Below are positions 25,601-40,600 of a DNA stretch of 64,000 nucleotides, piece after piece (within the stretch, counting starts at the first letter, position 1; each line of letters begins with the position of its first letter). Made by a program: the position numbers and the translations under genes. Where the stretch lies: NCBI GenBank assembly GCA_964546815.1, contig CAZJLR010000005.1, positions 121,041-185,040 of the forward strand. The letters are read 5' to 3'. Under the pieces are notes generated by a model. The model did not search any database. It worked only from the letters and a program-made list of their open reading frames with translations, and was not told the DNA's origin. Source of the stretch: JAIEPM01 sp964546815. GTDB lineage: Bacteria > Cyanobacteriota > Vampirovibrionia > Obscuribacterales > Obscuribacteraceae.

Positions 25601-28600
25601 TTGAGCCTCCGGCGGCATTGCCGACCGCATTAGCGTTAAGCGAACCATTAACAGAAAGATTTCCGCTGGTCGCCGTGCCTGCTGTCAATGAAAGTGTGTA
25701 GCCTGCGGCATTAGTTCCTAAAGCAGACTGTGCCAGACTGCCGGTGCTGACGGTCAAGTTCCTTCCGGAGCTCAATGTGACTGCGCCAGCGTTGCCTCCG
25801 GCCAGAGTGGCTGTGCCACCCTTTGTCGATATAGAAATCTGCCCGACGCCAGAACCAATAACCAGGTCGCTCGAAGCTCCGGTTGTTGTGATGGAAATAG
25901 CGCCACCATTACCGGTGCCAGTAGCATTAGCAAGAACCGCTAACCCAACGGCGCCGGTGACGTTGATCGAGAGACCCCTAAGGGTTACTGCGCCACCATT
26001 TGCGCTGCCTGTACCTGCAGCACTGGCAGACAAAGTGCCACCCGGCAAAGTCAATGTACCGGCACTTAGACCGGCTGGAGCGGCGTTAAGGGTGAAACTG
26101 CCTCCCTGCCCAGCCGTAGCATTGTTGTTCAGATCGGAAAGTGCACTGAGGCGGATACCGCCGCCACCATTATTTTGAACATTTATCGTTCCGCCGTTGC
26201 CGACGATAGCGCCTCCCTGCGCCGAAACGACTCCATTAATACCATTGCTTACAGCGCCATTATTGATATCAAACACCTGACTGCTGTTTGAAGTCAGGCT
26301 TATACTACCGCCGGCACCAGTGCTGGCCGCATTGGCAGACAAAGATCCATTAATTTGCAATGTCCCTGTCGTTACAGTGCCCGAAGTCAAAGTGATCTGC
26401 GAGCCGTTACCAACGCTGCCCAGCGGACCGCTAACAATGCTTGTCGGATCTACCACGAGGTTGCGACCGGCGCTCACTGTTACCACACCGCCGTTACCTG
26501 CATTAGATGCCAGAGAGCCGCCAGTGTTTGATATTGATATTTGCCCTGCCGCATTACCTACGGCAAGATCACCCAATGCGTTGAATGTAGTTACAGAGAC
26601 AGTTCCTCCGTTGCCAGCTCCGCTTGCATTCGCAGAAAGACTTAGTGCAGTACCGCCGCTTACTGCAATCGTCGTACCACGCAACGTCAAAGTGCCGCCG
26701 TTGAAGGTTGACGTACCGGCAGCGTTAACTGAAAGCGAACCGCCAGGCAAACTGAGTGAGCCACCATTACTATTTAAGGATATGCTGCCACCAGAACCGG
26801 AGCTCAAAGCACTGGCACTCAAATTGGCTAGTGATACTAGAGAAATGCCACCATTGCCATTGCTGAGGATACTTATTTGCCCACCGTTGCCTGAGCTAGC
26901 GCCGGAGTTTACAGAAAGATTGCCATTGATACCATTTGTTGTTGAGCCAGCTCCAATCTGGATTGGGTTCGAATTATTATTTACTGTGATGTTGACAGTG
27001 CCGCCATTTCCGATACCAGCGCCGTTGGCACTCAAGGAACCGTTTATGAACAAGTTACCGGCGATGGTGCTGCCTGCAGTCAAATTATAGATTGCACCAT
27101 TGCCGTTTGCAGTAGTGGCAGTGATAGAAGCTGGCGCAATCGTCAAATTGCGCGCAGAGTTCAGGACGATGCTACCTGCGTTACCGGCAACGGCTAAAGC
27201 CGAGACAATCAATTGGCCTGCTGCTGATCCTACAGTAAGGTCTGCAGTATTACTGGTGTTTGTTACACTGACGGTGCCTGCATTGCCGCTTGCCGCTGCA
27301 TTGGCACTAAGTGTAAGTGGCACTGCGCCGGTGACATTTAGCTGAGAAGCTCTAAGGGTGATTGAACCGCCATTGCCATTCGGCGAAGCAGCATCTACAG
27401 AAATAACCCCGCCGGCTATCGAGAGTGGTCCGCTATTTGCAGTGGGCGCCGCATTCAGGAAGATGCTACCGCCAGCGCCGTTGTTGGAAGTCACCGATAG
27501 ATTGGAAGCAGCAAGAACAGAGATGCCACCATTAGAATTGTTGGTGATATTAAAGGTACCACCAGAGCCGCTGCTGCCACCGTTGGCCGAGAGGGTACCA
27601 TTGACTCCATTGGTAGTGGCACCAGCACCGATAGTGAATGGTAGCGATGATGACATTGTGGCATTTATGGTGCCACCCTGCCCTGCGCCAACGCCATTTG
27701 CGTTCAACGATGAACTGATAAACAAATTGTTGCCGGCTGTGAGGTTGTAGACTGAACCTCTGCCGTTGGTCTGCGGAGCAGCACTGATGGCAGCTGGGTT
27801 TATCGTCAAATTACGACCCGACGAGAATGTGAGTGAGCCTCCATTCCCTGCAGCGCTTCCGCCTGCCGCTGCTATCTGAAGCTGGCCAGCTCCGGCACCA
27901 ATAGCCACGTCGCCATTTGGACCGGTTGTGGTGACTGAGACTGAACCACCGCTGCCTCCGCCTGCACCATTGGCGTTAATTACAAGCGCGGCGCCGCCTG
28001 TAATTGTTAAATCAAGACCGCGCAAGGTGATGTTGCCGCCGTTGAAATTACCAACAGTTCCAGCAGCATTCAAGTTCAGCGTACCCGCAGGCAAGGTCAA
28101 GCTGCCGGGGATAGTACCGGCCACAGCACTAGCGGCATTCAATGTCAGGTTGCCACCACTACCCGAGGCTGATGTATTAGATAGATTAGAAATGGCGTTG
28201 ACTGTGATGCCACCACCACCATTGTTCAATACAGTCAGAATACCACCGGCACCGCTTGTAGCACCGGAATTAGCCGAAATTGAACCATTTACACCGTTAG
28301 TTGCAGCTCCTGAGCCGATGGTGAAAACTGTCGCGCTATTGCTTGTAATGTTTATTGTTCCACCGCTTGCAATACCCACGCCACTAGCGTTTAGTGAGCC
28401 ATTGACAAAAACATTGCCTGCAGCGAAAGTGCCAGCAGTGAACGTGAGTGTGGCGCCACCACCGTTGTTGCCACGCGGATTGAATGCCAAGCCCGCTGTG
28501 TCTACTGATAGGTTGCGTCCAGAAGACAGAGTGAGTGAACCTGCGTTGCCAGAGACAGAACCGGTGCTACCACCCATGACAGAGAGGCTGAGTTGTCCAG

Positions 28601-31600
28601 CAGCCGAGCCGATGTTCAGGTCGCCACTAGACCCGGTGCTTGTAACTGAGATGCTTCCAGCATTACCTGCATTTACACCGTTAGCCGATAACTGAATTGC
28701 AGAGCCGCCAGTCAAGTTGAATTTGAATGCGCGAAGAGTTATTGTGCCACCAGAAGTTGTATTGCTAGAGCCGACTGCGGCATCTACATTTATGCTTCCG
28801 GCAGGCAGGGTTAAGGTACCTGAGCTACCGGCGTTGAGAGTGACGTTACCACCATTTCCATTCAGCAAAGACGAGGCAGACAGACTGCTGAGGTTGCTGA
28901 TGTTGACGCCACCGCTGCCATTGTTGATTACAGTATTGCTGCCGCCGCTGCCGGATGTTGCACCACCGTTAACCGTCAAGCTACCGGTGATACCATTGAC
29001 AGTGGCGCCGGCCCCGACGATGAATGTTGTGGCGCTGTTAGAACTTAGAGAGATCGAACCGCCATTTCCAGTACCCGAAGCATTGCTTGAAAGTGAACCA
29101 TTTACCAGAAGGTTGCCTGCATTGGCGGTTAAACTTAGTGAACCACCATTGCCATTGTAACCCTGTGGACCATAAGTTAACGCATTAGGGTCAACGGTCA
29201 AATTGCGACCGGCTATAACATTGATTGTGCCACCATTTCCTGATGTTGTCACTGAAGTTCCACCGGTGGCAGATAGCACCAGATTGCCGCTGGCCGAAAT
29301 GTTTAGATCGCTCGTCGAGCCAGTGGTGGAGATCGTGATCGCGCCGCCGTTGGCACCGCCGCTAGCGTTAGTATTGACAGTAAGTGGTATACCACCGGTC
29401 ACATTCAGAGAGCTTCCTCTCAGTGTGATATTGCCGCCATTGTTGCTTCCTACACCACCTGCTCCACCATTGCTTGACAGAGTGCCACCAGGCAATGTCA
29501 GCACACCGCCGATGGGGCCTCCACTGGCATTCAAGGTTATGCTTCCGCCGGTTGCGTTAGTCGCATTGGCAGAAACATTAGAGAGCGCACCAAGTGTGAT
29601 ACCGCCAGTGCCGTTGTTCGTGACATTTATTGAGCCGCCCAATCCGCCAAACGCACCAGCGTTGGCAGAAATAGAACCATTAACACCATTTATTGGGCTA
29701 GTTGCACTTATTACAAATGGATTTGAGCTGTTTGATGTTAGCGTAATTGCTCCGCCCTGCAAAGCACCAACTGCGTTGCTGTTCAGCGAGCCACTTACAG
29801 ACAGGTCACCAAGTCCGCCTGTGCCGGCGGTCAAGTTGAAGCTAGAGCCGATACCAGAATTACCGAGCACTGCCGATGTAAGGTTAGCCATATTGACAGT
29901 CAAATTTCTGCCGGAACTAACTGTGACGTTGCCACCATTTCCTGAAGAAGAACCGCCATTAGCTGAAATGCTGATCGCACCGGAAGTCAGTCCGACAACC
30001 AGGTCGGCACCGGCATTTACGCTAGTCACCGACACCGTGCCACCATTACCAGTTCCAGCACCGTCAGCGTTGAGAGTTAAAGGAGATCCTCCAACAATAT
30101 TCAAGTTTAGAGTTCGTATGTTGACAGAACCACCAGCGGCACTGCTAGACCCAACTCCAGCAATTCCTGGCAATGAGCCTCCAGGCAGTGTCAAAGAGCC
30201 CAATCCCTGTCCTGCTGCAGCTGCAACCAGCGAAATCGAACCTCCACTACCAGATGTTGCACCCACAGCCAGGTCTGACAGCGAGCTAAGGCGAATACCA
30301 CCGACACCGTTGTTCTGAACCGTGATGTTGCCACCGTTGCCGCCAGAACTGCCACCACGCGCTGACAAAGTGCCATTGACTCCATTGGTGACCGCGCCGG
30401 CGTTAACGTCGAAGAGCACGGCGCTGTTGCTGAGTAAACTAATGACTCCACCATTACCTGTAGATGCGGCGTCTGCGACCAGCGCAGAACCGAGTTGCAG
30501 GTTGCCGGAGGCCGCAGTGAAGAATATCTGGGCACCATTGCCCACGGTTCCTAAAGCGCCGACAGCAAGACTGGCTGAATTTACTGCCAGGTTCCTTCCG
30601 GCATTTACAGTCACGATGCCACCATTTCCTGCAGCCGAACCAGCAGAACCGCCGGTGGCCGATATGGTGAATTGGCCACTGCCACTACCTAAGGTGATAT
30701 CCGATGCGTTACCCGTAGTTAGGATGGATACAGAACCGCCGTTGCCACTGCCGACAGCATTAGCTGATAGAGCAAGCGAAGCGCCTGTGACATTAATGCT
30801 CGAAGCACGCAATGTGATGCTCCCGCCGTTGAAATTGCCTGCTCCTGTCGCATCAACGCTTATAGTGCCTGACGGCAAAGTTAGGACGCCAAGTCCTGCA
30901 TTGAGCGTTATTGAGCCACCTGCCCCAGAACTGAGTGCAGTTGCACTAACATTGCTTAGAGCAGTCAGCGCTATACCACCTGTGGTGGCGGTGGTGACAT
31001 TGATGCTTCCTGCATTTCCTCCACTGGCGCCCGAGTTAGCTTGCAATGTGCCATTAACACCGAATACGCTGCTGCCCGCACCTATCTGAAAAAGAGCAGT
31101 ATTGTTGTTCAATGTGATTGCAACTGAACCGCCGTTGCCGGTTCCACTGCCGTTAGCATTTAGTGAGCCGTTAATGAAAAGGTTGCCGCTGGTAGAAGTG
31201 CCGCTGCTCAAAGTGAAGCTGCCACCATTTTGCGCTGTCGTCGATGTAATAGAGGCAGGATCAATAGTGAGGTTTCTTCCGGAAGACAAAGTAATGCTGC
31301 CGGCAGACCCTGCCGCCGCGCTATCTGAAAGAACAAATTGGGAACTTGCCCCCACAGAAATATCGCCTAGCGCACTCGTTGTTGTTACGCTTATCGAACC
31401 ACCGTTGCCGCTGGCAGCGCCACCATTTGCACTCAAGGTTATCGGCGAGCCACCAGTTATGCTCATTTGAGGTGCTCGCAATGTGATGTTGCCTGCGTTG
31501 CCACCGCTGGCGGCTGCATTGGTCGATATTGTGCCGCCACCGGGGAGGCTCAATACGCCACCACCGTTAGCTTGCAGCGACAGGCTGCCACCATTGCCAC

Positions 31601-34600
31601 TGTTACTGATGACAGCAAGGTTAGCCAGGGCGACTACGGTTATGCCGCCAACTCCATTGTTTGTTACGCTGATGCTGCCACCAGATCCGCTGGCTCCGCC
31701 ATTTGCAAGCAATGACCCGTTAATTCCATTAACAGCTGCACCAGCGCCGATGGTAAACGGCGATGTACTGGATGCAGTCAAGTTCATGGTTCCGCCCTGA
31801 CCTGTGCCCACTCCACTTGAATCCAGGGTCGAGCTTATAAATAGATTGTTGTTTGCACTTAGAGTGAAGTTTGCTCCTCGACCATTGCTTTGCGGAGCTA
31901 CGCTCACAACAGAAGGATCAACAGTCAGACTTCTCCCGGATGACAGAGTCACAGCACCGCCGTTTCCGCCCTCAGCACCACCCACGGCAGACAAGCGCAA
32001 CTGACCTGACGCGATGCCAACGGCAACATCAGATGCAATGCCTAGACTGGTGACGGAGATGTTCCCGCCTGCTCCAAGACCTACGGCATTAGCACTGAGC
32101 AGCAGCGACCCGCCTTGCACATTGATGTTCTGTCCGCGCAGGCTGATCGACCCGCCGGCGCCCCTTGTTCCGCCATTGGCAGACAGAGTGCCAGACCCGA
32201 TGCTGAGTGTATTTCCGATAAGCGGAGCTGCATTCAGTGAGATGCTGCCGCCCTGTCCATTAGTGGTGGCAACTGAAATGTCCGACGGTGAGGTCAAAGT
32301 GATACCGCCAGCGTTGTTTGTTATGTTTATGGCGCCGCCACTTCCATTTGTAGCCTGGGTAGAAAGTGTGCCTTTAACCCCATTACCACTTGCAGCCGCA
32401 TCAATCAGGAAAGTTTGAGTCGAATTGCTTGTGATGTTAAGTGAGCCGCCGCTTCCTATGCCTACTCCGTTTAAACTTAGACTTCCATTCACAAACACCG
32501 TGCCACTGGCAGCAGTGCCGGCCGTCAAATTGAGTATTCCGCCATTCCCGTTTAGGCCTAAGGTCTGCTGCGTCAGTGACGCGGTTGCGACAGTTAGATT
32601 GCGTCCAGCCGATAATGTGACAGTGCCGGGATTCGCCGCTTGAGGGGAAGAAGGCAAGCCACCGTTTGTAATGATGGCAACGTTTCCTGAAGCTGAGCCA
32701 ATGGTCAGATCAGCCGTTGCTCCTGTGGTTGTGATTGATACAGGTCCGCCACTTCCGCCATTTGCGCCATTGCTACTCAAACTGAGAGCCGAAGCACCAG
32801 TGATGTTCAAAACTTGCCCACGCAAAGTGATCTGTCCACCGATAAAACTCCCGAACAGACCTGCTGCATTGAAGCTCAAACTGCCTCCAGGCAAAGTGAG
32901 AGGTCCCGGTGCCTGGTTTAGCACAGCTGCATTCAATGTCAAATTAGCGCCATTACCATTGGTGGCATTGCCAGAAAGACTCGAAAGTGAATTAACAACT
33001 ATTCCACCGCCACCATTGTTGGAAACGTTTATGCTACCGCCAGATCCGTTGACAGCACCGGCATTAGTGGAGATAGAACCGTTAATTCCATTTGTGAGCG
33101 CCCCAGTGCCGATAGTAAACGGCACGGTGCTGTTGCTTGTGAGGACGATGTTGCCGCCACTGCCGGAACCCTGCCCATCGGCACTGATATTGTTGCTAAT
33201 AAAAAGATTGCCAGGTGCCGCGGTGCCCGAACTGAAGTTAAAGCTAGCGCCAATTCCGCTGGCGCCCCTCGGTGCAGCGCTGATTGCTAAGCTGTCAACA
33301 GTCAGGTTGCGCCCAGAAGCCAGAGTGATGCTGCCGCCATTACCCGCTGTGGAGAAGAGGTTACCCCCAGCCGCCGATAGGGTCAACTTGCCACTTGCAT
33401 TGCCGATGGAAAAATCACCTGTGCTACCAGTGGTGGTGACAGAGATGTTGCCGCCATTTCCGGAGTTGATAGCATTTGCACTTAAGTTGAGAGCCGACGC
33501 TCCGGTGATGGACAAACTCAAGGCTCTAATTGTTAGTGACCCACCATTGCCACCTGCAGTGATGTTGTTTGCATCAACTGAGAGAGTGCCTCCAGGGATC
33601 GTCAGAACGCCAGAGCCTGCCGTACTGCTTGCTGCATTCAAAGTGATGCTGCCACCATTACCGCTAAGCAGCGCTTGGGCTGAAAGATTGCTGAGACTAC
33701 TTACGGTAATGCCACCATTGCTATTGTTGACTACAGAAAGAGTGCCGCCATTGCCAGACAACTGTCCGCTGTTGGCAGAGAGTGTTCCGGTTACACCATT
33801 AACAGTGGCTGTAGGTCCGATGATAAATGCTGAAGTACTGTTGGCACTGAGAGACACAGTGCCACCATTGCCAGAACCGGTACCACTGGAATTAAGAGAT
33901 CCATTCACCAGAAGGTTAGCGCCGGAAGTCAAAGTCAAACTACCGCCGCCCCCAGAATTCCCAAGCGGACCATAATTTAGCGAAGCCGAATCGGCAACAA
34001 GACTTCCACCGGCAATTACACTGATAGTGCCACCATTACCGTTCAGTAAAACCGGACTTCCACCAGTTGCAGAAAGCACTAGATTGCCGCTGGCGCCGAT
34101 TGAAAGATTGCTATTTGAATTAGCGGTAAACACAGAGATTGTGCCACCATTACTACTGCCATTAGCATTTGCAGAAAGCGAAAGTGGGATGCCACCGCTG
34201 ACATTGAGCGTGGCGGCCCTCAGAGTGATGCTACCGCCAGCATTGTTGCCCAAGCCAGCATTAGCAGCAAGAGATCCGCCAGGAAGATTCAATGGTCCAG
34301 AACCTGCGCCAGCCGGTGACGCATTCAACGTGATGCTGCCTCCGGCTCCTGTTGCTGAATTCACAGAGACGTTGGACAGCGCACCAAGGGTGATGCCGCC
34401 TGCGCCGTTGTTAATTACCGAGACTGAGCCACCAAGACCAGATATGCCTGAGTTTGCCGTTACAGAACCATTTACTCCGTTAAGCGGACTGACGCTATCA
34501 ATGACGAATGGACTGAGACTTGTCGTCGTTAGACTGATCGAGCCTCCATTAGCGGCGACACCGTCTGCGCTGAGTGACCCATTTACTGATAGGTTACCCG

Positions 34601-37600
34601 ATGTGGCAGAACCAGCGACCAAAGCCAGGGTGTAGCCTGTGCCTTGCTTGCCTAGAGTTGAGATAGATAAGTTGCCGGTGTTCACAGTCAAGTTGCGTCC
34701 GGCGCTGAGAGTGACGTTGCCACCATTGCCGCCCGCCAGGCCAGCCACACCACCGGTAGCTGATACGGTGACAGCACCGACGCCCGCGCCCACAGTGATA
34801 TCGCCGGCGCTGCCAGTTGTAGTGACAGAGATTGTGCCACCATTACCGGTGCCGGCTCCGTTGGCACTGAGTGTCAATGGCGAGTTCCCGGCAACATTGA
34901 GAGACAGGGCGCGGATGGTGAATGAGCCGCCATTAGCATTAACAGCACCGACAGAGTTGGTGCCGACAACTGCTCCATCAGGTAGGCTCAAAGGACCAGC
35001 GGTTTGACCAACTGGCGCCGCGTTAAGTGTGATTGAGCCGCCCTGACCAATAGCCGGAGCCACGTTCAAAGTGCTACTCGCAAGAGGATTTAGACGGATA
35101 CCGCCACCACCATTATTAATGATGGTGATGCTACCGCCATTGCCGCCGCTGCTTCCACCAGGAGCGGCAACAATATTATTGATCGAGTTGCTGGTGGCTC
35201 CATTGTTAATATCGAAAGCCTGCACGCTGTTGCTTTGCAAAGTAACGCTGCCACCGGCTCCGGTTGTAGCGGCATTAGCTATGAGCGCGCCGCTGACTTG
35301 TAATGAACCGAGTCCTACCCCTCCAGCCGTCAAGCTAAATTGTCCACCATTACCCACATTTCCTAATGGGGAGGCATTCAATGATGGTGACGACACAGTG
35401 AGATTGCGACCGGCGCTGATTGTAATGCTTCCTGCATTACCTGCAGAAGAAGCAAGAGAGCCTCCATTGGCAGCAAGGAAGAACTGACCTGCCGTTGCAC
35501 CTACAGCAATGTCAGTCGGGTTTATGCTAACTAATGAAATTGAGCCACCATTGCCGGTGCCACTACCACTGGCAAAAATATTGAGATTTGAACCTCCGGT
35601 AACACTTAGTGTGCCACCACGCAAGAGGACAGTTCCACCGTTATTGCTCCCGCTTCCGGCCGCGCTGACAGAAATGACGCTTCCCCCTGGAACGCTCACT
35701 GTGCCAGCATTGGCATTGAGTGTGATGTTTCCACCAGAACCGGATGTAATGGCGCTGACACTGAGGTCTGAACTAGCAGACAGGCTGATAGACCCGCCGG
35801 CGCCGTTCACCACACTAATGCTGCCGGCATTACCCGCGCTGGCTCCGGAGTTTGCCGTTAGAGTGCCGTTGACTCCATTTGTGGTAGAGCCTGCTCCTAT
35901 CTGGAACAAACTGCTGTTGTTGTTGACAGTAAGACTGATGCTGCCACCATTACCGCTGCCCACCCCTGACAGATTCAACGACCCGTTAACAAACAAGTTG
36001 CCATTGGTCGAATTGCCACTGCTAAGGGTTAGGGTGGCACCATTTGCAGCAGTACTGACGTTAAGCCCAGCCGGAGCAAGAGTCAAGTTACGTCCAGAAA
36101 TCAAACTCACTGTTCCCGCAGATGCTGATGCTGACGAAACAGATAAGAGGAACTGGCCTGTTGCGCCGACACTAATGTCACCTGCAGTTCCAGTTGAAGT
36201 CAGGCTGAGAGTGCCACCATTTCCGTTGCCACCACCACTGGCGCTCAGGCTCAACGGAGAACCACCGGTGATATTGTAAGTGAGAGCCCGCAAAGTGATA
36301 CTGCCGGCGTTGTTTCCTGCTCCCGCTGCGTCCACGGCTACAGTCGCGCCGCCCGGAATGGTCAGAACACCGCCGCTTGCGCCAGCCGCCGCATTCAAAC
36401 TTAGAATGCCACCGGCACCATTACCGGCTGTTGCTGAAAGGTTCGAGGCAGAAACGAGAGTAATTCCACCGTTACCGCTGTTTGAAACAGATATACTTCC
36501 GCCAGCACCAGAGCCACCACCGTTAGCAGTGAGCGAGCCGTTCACCCCATTCACGGTGGCTCCAGCGCCGATGGTGAATACAGTAGGACTGTTCATGCTT
36601 ATCGTGACAGTACCGCCCTGTCCTGCGCCGACGCCATCGGCACTTAAAGACGAAGAGACAAACAGATTGCTTGATGCAGTCAGCGAATAGTTAGTGCCTC
36701 GTCCAGAGCCTTGCGGAGCCGCGCTGATTGCAGCAGGATTGATTGTAAGATTGCGTGTTGAAGTGATACTGATCGCGCCACCATTTCCGGACGTGGCCCC
36801 ACCAGCCGCGGCTAGTTGGAGCTGCCCGGCAGCAGACCCTACAGTGATGTCGCCGGTCGGGCCAACAGTGGTCAAATTGAGAGTGCCACCAGAACCGGTG
36901 CTTCCACCGTTAGCATTGAGTGACAGGGCTGAGCCACCAGAAACTGATATAACCTGCCCACGCAAAGTGATGGTGCCACCGCTTCCAGAGCCAGCACCAT
37001 TGACAGAGTAAGTGCCAGCAGCCACGCTGAGTGTACTTATACCTCCGCTTCCCCCCGGAACCGCGTTCAGGTTGATCGAGCCACCAGTGCCGACCCCGAC
37101 ACCGCTTCGGTCGATACCGCCTGTTACAGAAAGCGTGCCATCAGAGGCGCTGGCGGAGACCAAACTCAAGCTGCCACCGTTGCCGCTTGTACCCAGAACT
37201 TGCTGCGAGATCGACGATGTAGATGCGCTTAGAGCGCGACCAGAACTGACTGACACAGTTCCGGCATTGCCTGACTGGGAGCCGACTGAGCCCCCGTTCG
37301 AAGAAAGTGACAACTGACCGGCACCAGAACCAATCGAAATATCTCCAGTCGCGCCAGTGCTAATCACGGAGATCGCCCCACCATTGCCCGAGCCAGCCGC
37401 ATCTGTATTCAAAGACAGAGCAGAGCCACCGGTGATATTGATCGCCGCTCCTCTGAGCGTCAAGTTGCCACCAGTAAACGTTCCATTAGTTCCAGCAGCG
37501 CTGGCACTAAGCGAACCACCAGGCAGAGAAAGAGTTCCAAGTGCGGAAGGGCTGGCGTTCAATGTTATCGTGCCACCATTTCCGGCAACTGCGGTAGTAG

Positions 37601-40600
37601 AAAGATTTGAAAGCGAGTTTACGATGATGCCGCCAGAGCCATTATTGACAATAGAGAGCGTGCCTGCAGCGCCTGAGTTTGCACCACTGTTTGCAGATAT
37701 CGAACCGCTCAAACCATTGCCGCTGGCACCAACGCCCAGAGTGAAAGCGCTAGAGCTGTTGCTGCTTAGCGAAAGAGCGCCTCCATTTCCGTTGCCAACG
37801 CCATTTACATTGAGAGAGTTGTTGATGAAAAGATTACCAGCGCTGGCACTGCCTGCTGTGAAAGTCAAAATGGCACCGTTGCCACTGCTACTTTGCGGTG
37901 CAACTGCAACCGATGCGGCGTCAATACTGAGGTTGCGTCCTGCAGAAAGAGTCACAGTTCCGGCATTACCGGTTTGGGCACCGCTGCTTCCACCCACAGC
38001 CGTTATAATGACTTGACCAGCTGCGCTGCCGACACTGAAGTCGGCACTGCTTCCTGTTGTGGTAACAGACATGTTTCCGCCGTTGCCGTTACCAACAGCG
38101 TTGGCGCTCAACGTCAAGGCAGCAGCTCCAGTAACGTTCAAATTGGCTGCTCTAAGAACTATGCTTCCACCACTACCGGAATTGGGACCAGCCGCATCTA
38201 CAGATAAAGTTCCTGCCGGAAGACTGAGATTACCTCCTAGCTGACCAGCCACAGAAGCATTGAGAGTTATACTGCCACCGTTGCCCGCTGTAGGTGATGC
38301 GGAAATTCTGTTGAGTGCACCGATATTGATGCCACCGACACCCTGATTAACTATTGACACAGTGCCTGCGTTGCCCGCTGCAGCTCCACCGTTAGCAATC
38401 AAGTTACCGCTAATACCGTTGGTAGTGGCAGAAGCACTTACGTCGAATACGGTTGAACTATTTGATGTAAGCGAAAGCGTACCGCCGGCACCCGTACCAG
38501 CACCGCTAGAGTTGAGCGTCCCGCTGATGAAAAGATTAGATCCTGCCGCGAGGGTGACACTTCCACCAGTTCCGTTGAAACCTAAGGGACCGTAGTTCAT
38601 GAAAGCAGGATCGACAGTCAGTTGCCTTCCGGAACTAATATTCAAAATGCCGCCGGAACCACTTGCCGATGAAGCAGAGCCGCCGGTGCTTGAAATTGTT
38701 AGATTACCCGCAGCGCCTATAGATAGATCGCTGTTAACTCCACTGATCGCAACAGTGATTGTTCCACCATTGCCACCATTCGCGCCGTTGGCGACTAGTG
38801 AAAGTGGAGTACCACCTGCTACTGCAAGCGTTGCAGCCCTCAGTGTCAAGGTACCACCATTGGCGCTGTTAGTGCCTAAACCGGTTCCAGGTCCCGATGT
38901 TAGGCTGGCTCCGCCCACGGTGAAGCTAGCTAGATTGCCGGCTGTAACCGAAACATTGCCGCCGCTGCCGTTGCCAACGCCGATACTGCTCAAAGAACCA
39001 TTAATTGTGACATTGTTGCCTGCAGAGAAAGTCAAGTTGCCACCGTTTCCAGCGGTACCGAGTGGACCGTCTACTGCTGCCGAAGGATCTATGGTCAAAT
39101 TGCCACCGGCGGCAACGGTAATAGCACCACCGTTACCTGATGCAGATGAAGTAGACCCGCCTGTGGCTGAGAGCACAAGGTTGCCGGAACTTCCTATAGA
39201 TAGATCACCACCGGCACCCAGAGTAGTCACTGAGAGCGTGCCACCGTTACTGGTGCCAGCCGCATTGGCCGAGAGCGTCAGAGGTATACCGCCGGTAACA
39301 TTCAGCGCGAGCGCCCTGAGTGTGATTGTGCCACCAGAATTATTGCCACCACCGGCACTAACCGACAGGCTGCCTCCTGGCAAAGTCAGGTTTCCGGCAG
39401 TCGTGCCAGCACCGGCATTTAAAGTGATGACACCGCCTACACCGTTGCTGTTAGTCGCCGATATATTGCTGAGTGCGCCCAAGCTTATGCCACCACTGCC
39501 GTTATTGATGACAGACAGAGTGCCGCCATTTCCGCTTATAGTTCCGCTGTTTACGGCTATAGAACCGTTAACCCCAACAAGAGGATTTATTGAATCGATA
39601 ACAAAAGTATTTGAACTGTTTGTGCTTAATGAGATCGAACCTCCGTTGCCCGACCCCTGTCCACTTCCATTCAGCGAGCCGTTTATTGAGAGATCGCCTG
39701 CTACTGTCGCAGAACCTGCTGAAAGTGTTAGAGTAAAACCGCTTGCAGTTCCACCTGTTCCAAGGGGAGAAAGTGCCAGACTTCCCGTGTCGACCGTTAA
39801 GTTACGTCCAGCGCTCACAGTGACGTTGCCACCATTACCACCAGACAAGTTTGATGTGCCACCAGTTGCTGAAATAACCAGCATGCCGACACCCGAACCT
39901 ACTTGAAGGTCGCTACTTGCGGAAGTGGTTGTCACCGATACTGTGCCACCATTTCCACTGCCAATCGCACTAGAATTTAGAGTCAAAGCAGAAGCGCCGG
40001 TAACGTTCAAAGTCAAAGCTCTCAAAGTTACAGAACCACCTGCGGCCGAGCCAGTACCAGCGGCACTGGTGCCAAGTAAGGTGCCAGATGGCAAAGTCAA
40101 TGGTCCAGGAACAGTTCCGCCGGCGTTCAACGTTATGGCACCACCCTGACCAGACGTCGGTGCTACGTTGATATTAGATAGATTGTTGAGCCTGATCCCG
40201 CCGCCACCATTAGCGACGACACTGACAGTGCCACCACCGCCGCTGCTGCTGCCACCTTTTGCACTGAGCGTGCCATTTATGCCATTGCTGACAGCTCCAT
40301 TATTAACATCGAAAACAAGCGCGCTGTTGCTTTGCAGGTTGATAGACCCACCAGTACCGGTGGCAGCAGCATTGGCTGAGAGCGAGCCACTAATCGCCAG
40401 ATTTCCGGTACTCGATGCAAGGGTCAACGAAGCTCCATTACCGATACTTCCGAGGGGTCCTGCAGAAATACTTGCCGAGGCCACGCTAAGGTTGCGTCCG
40501 GCAGTGACACTCACCGTTCCGCCGTTACCGCCCTGAGACGCAGCAGATCCGCCATTTGCAGTTATCGCTATTTGTCCGACAGCCGAGCCCACAACCAGGT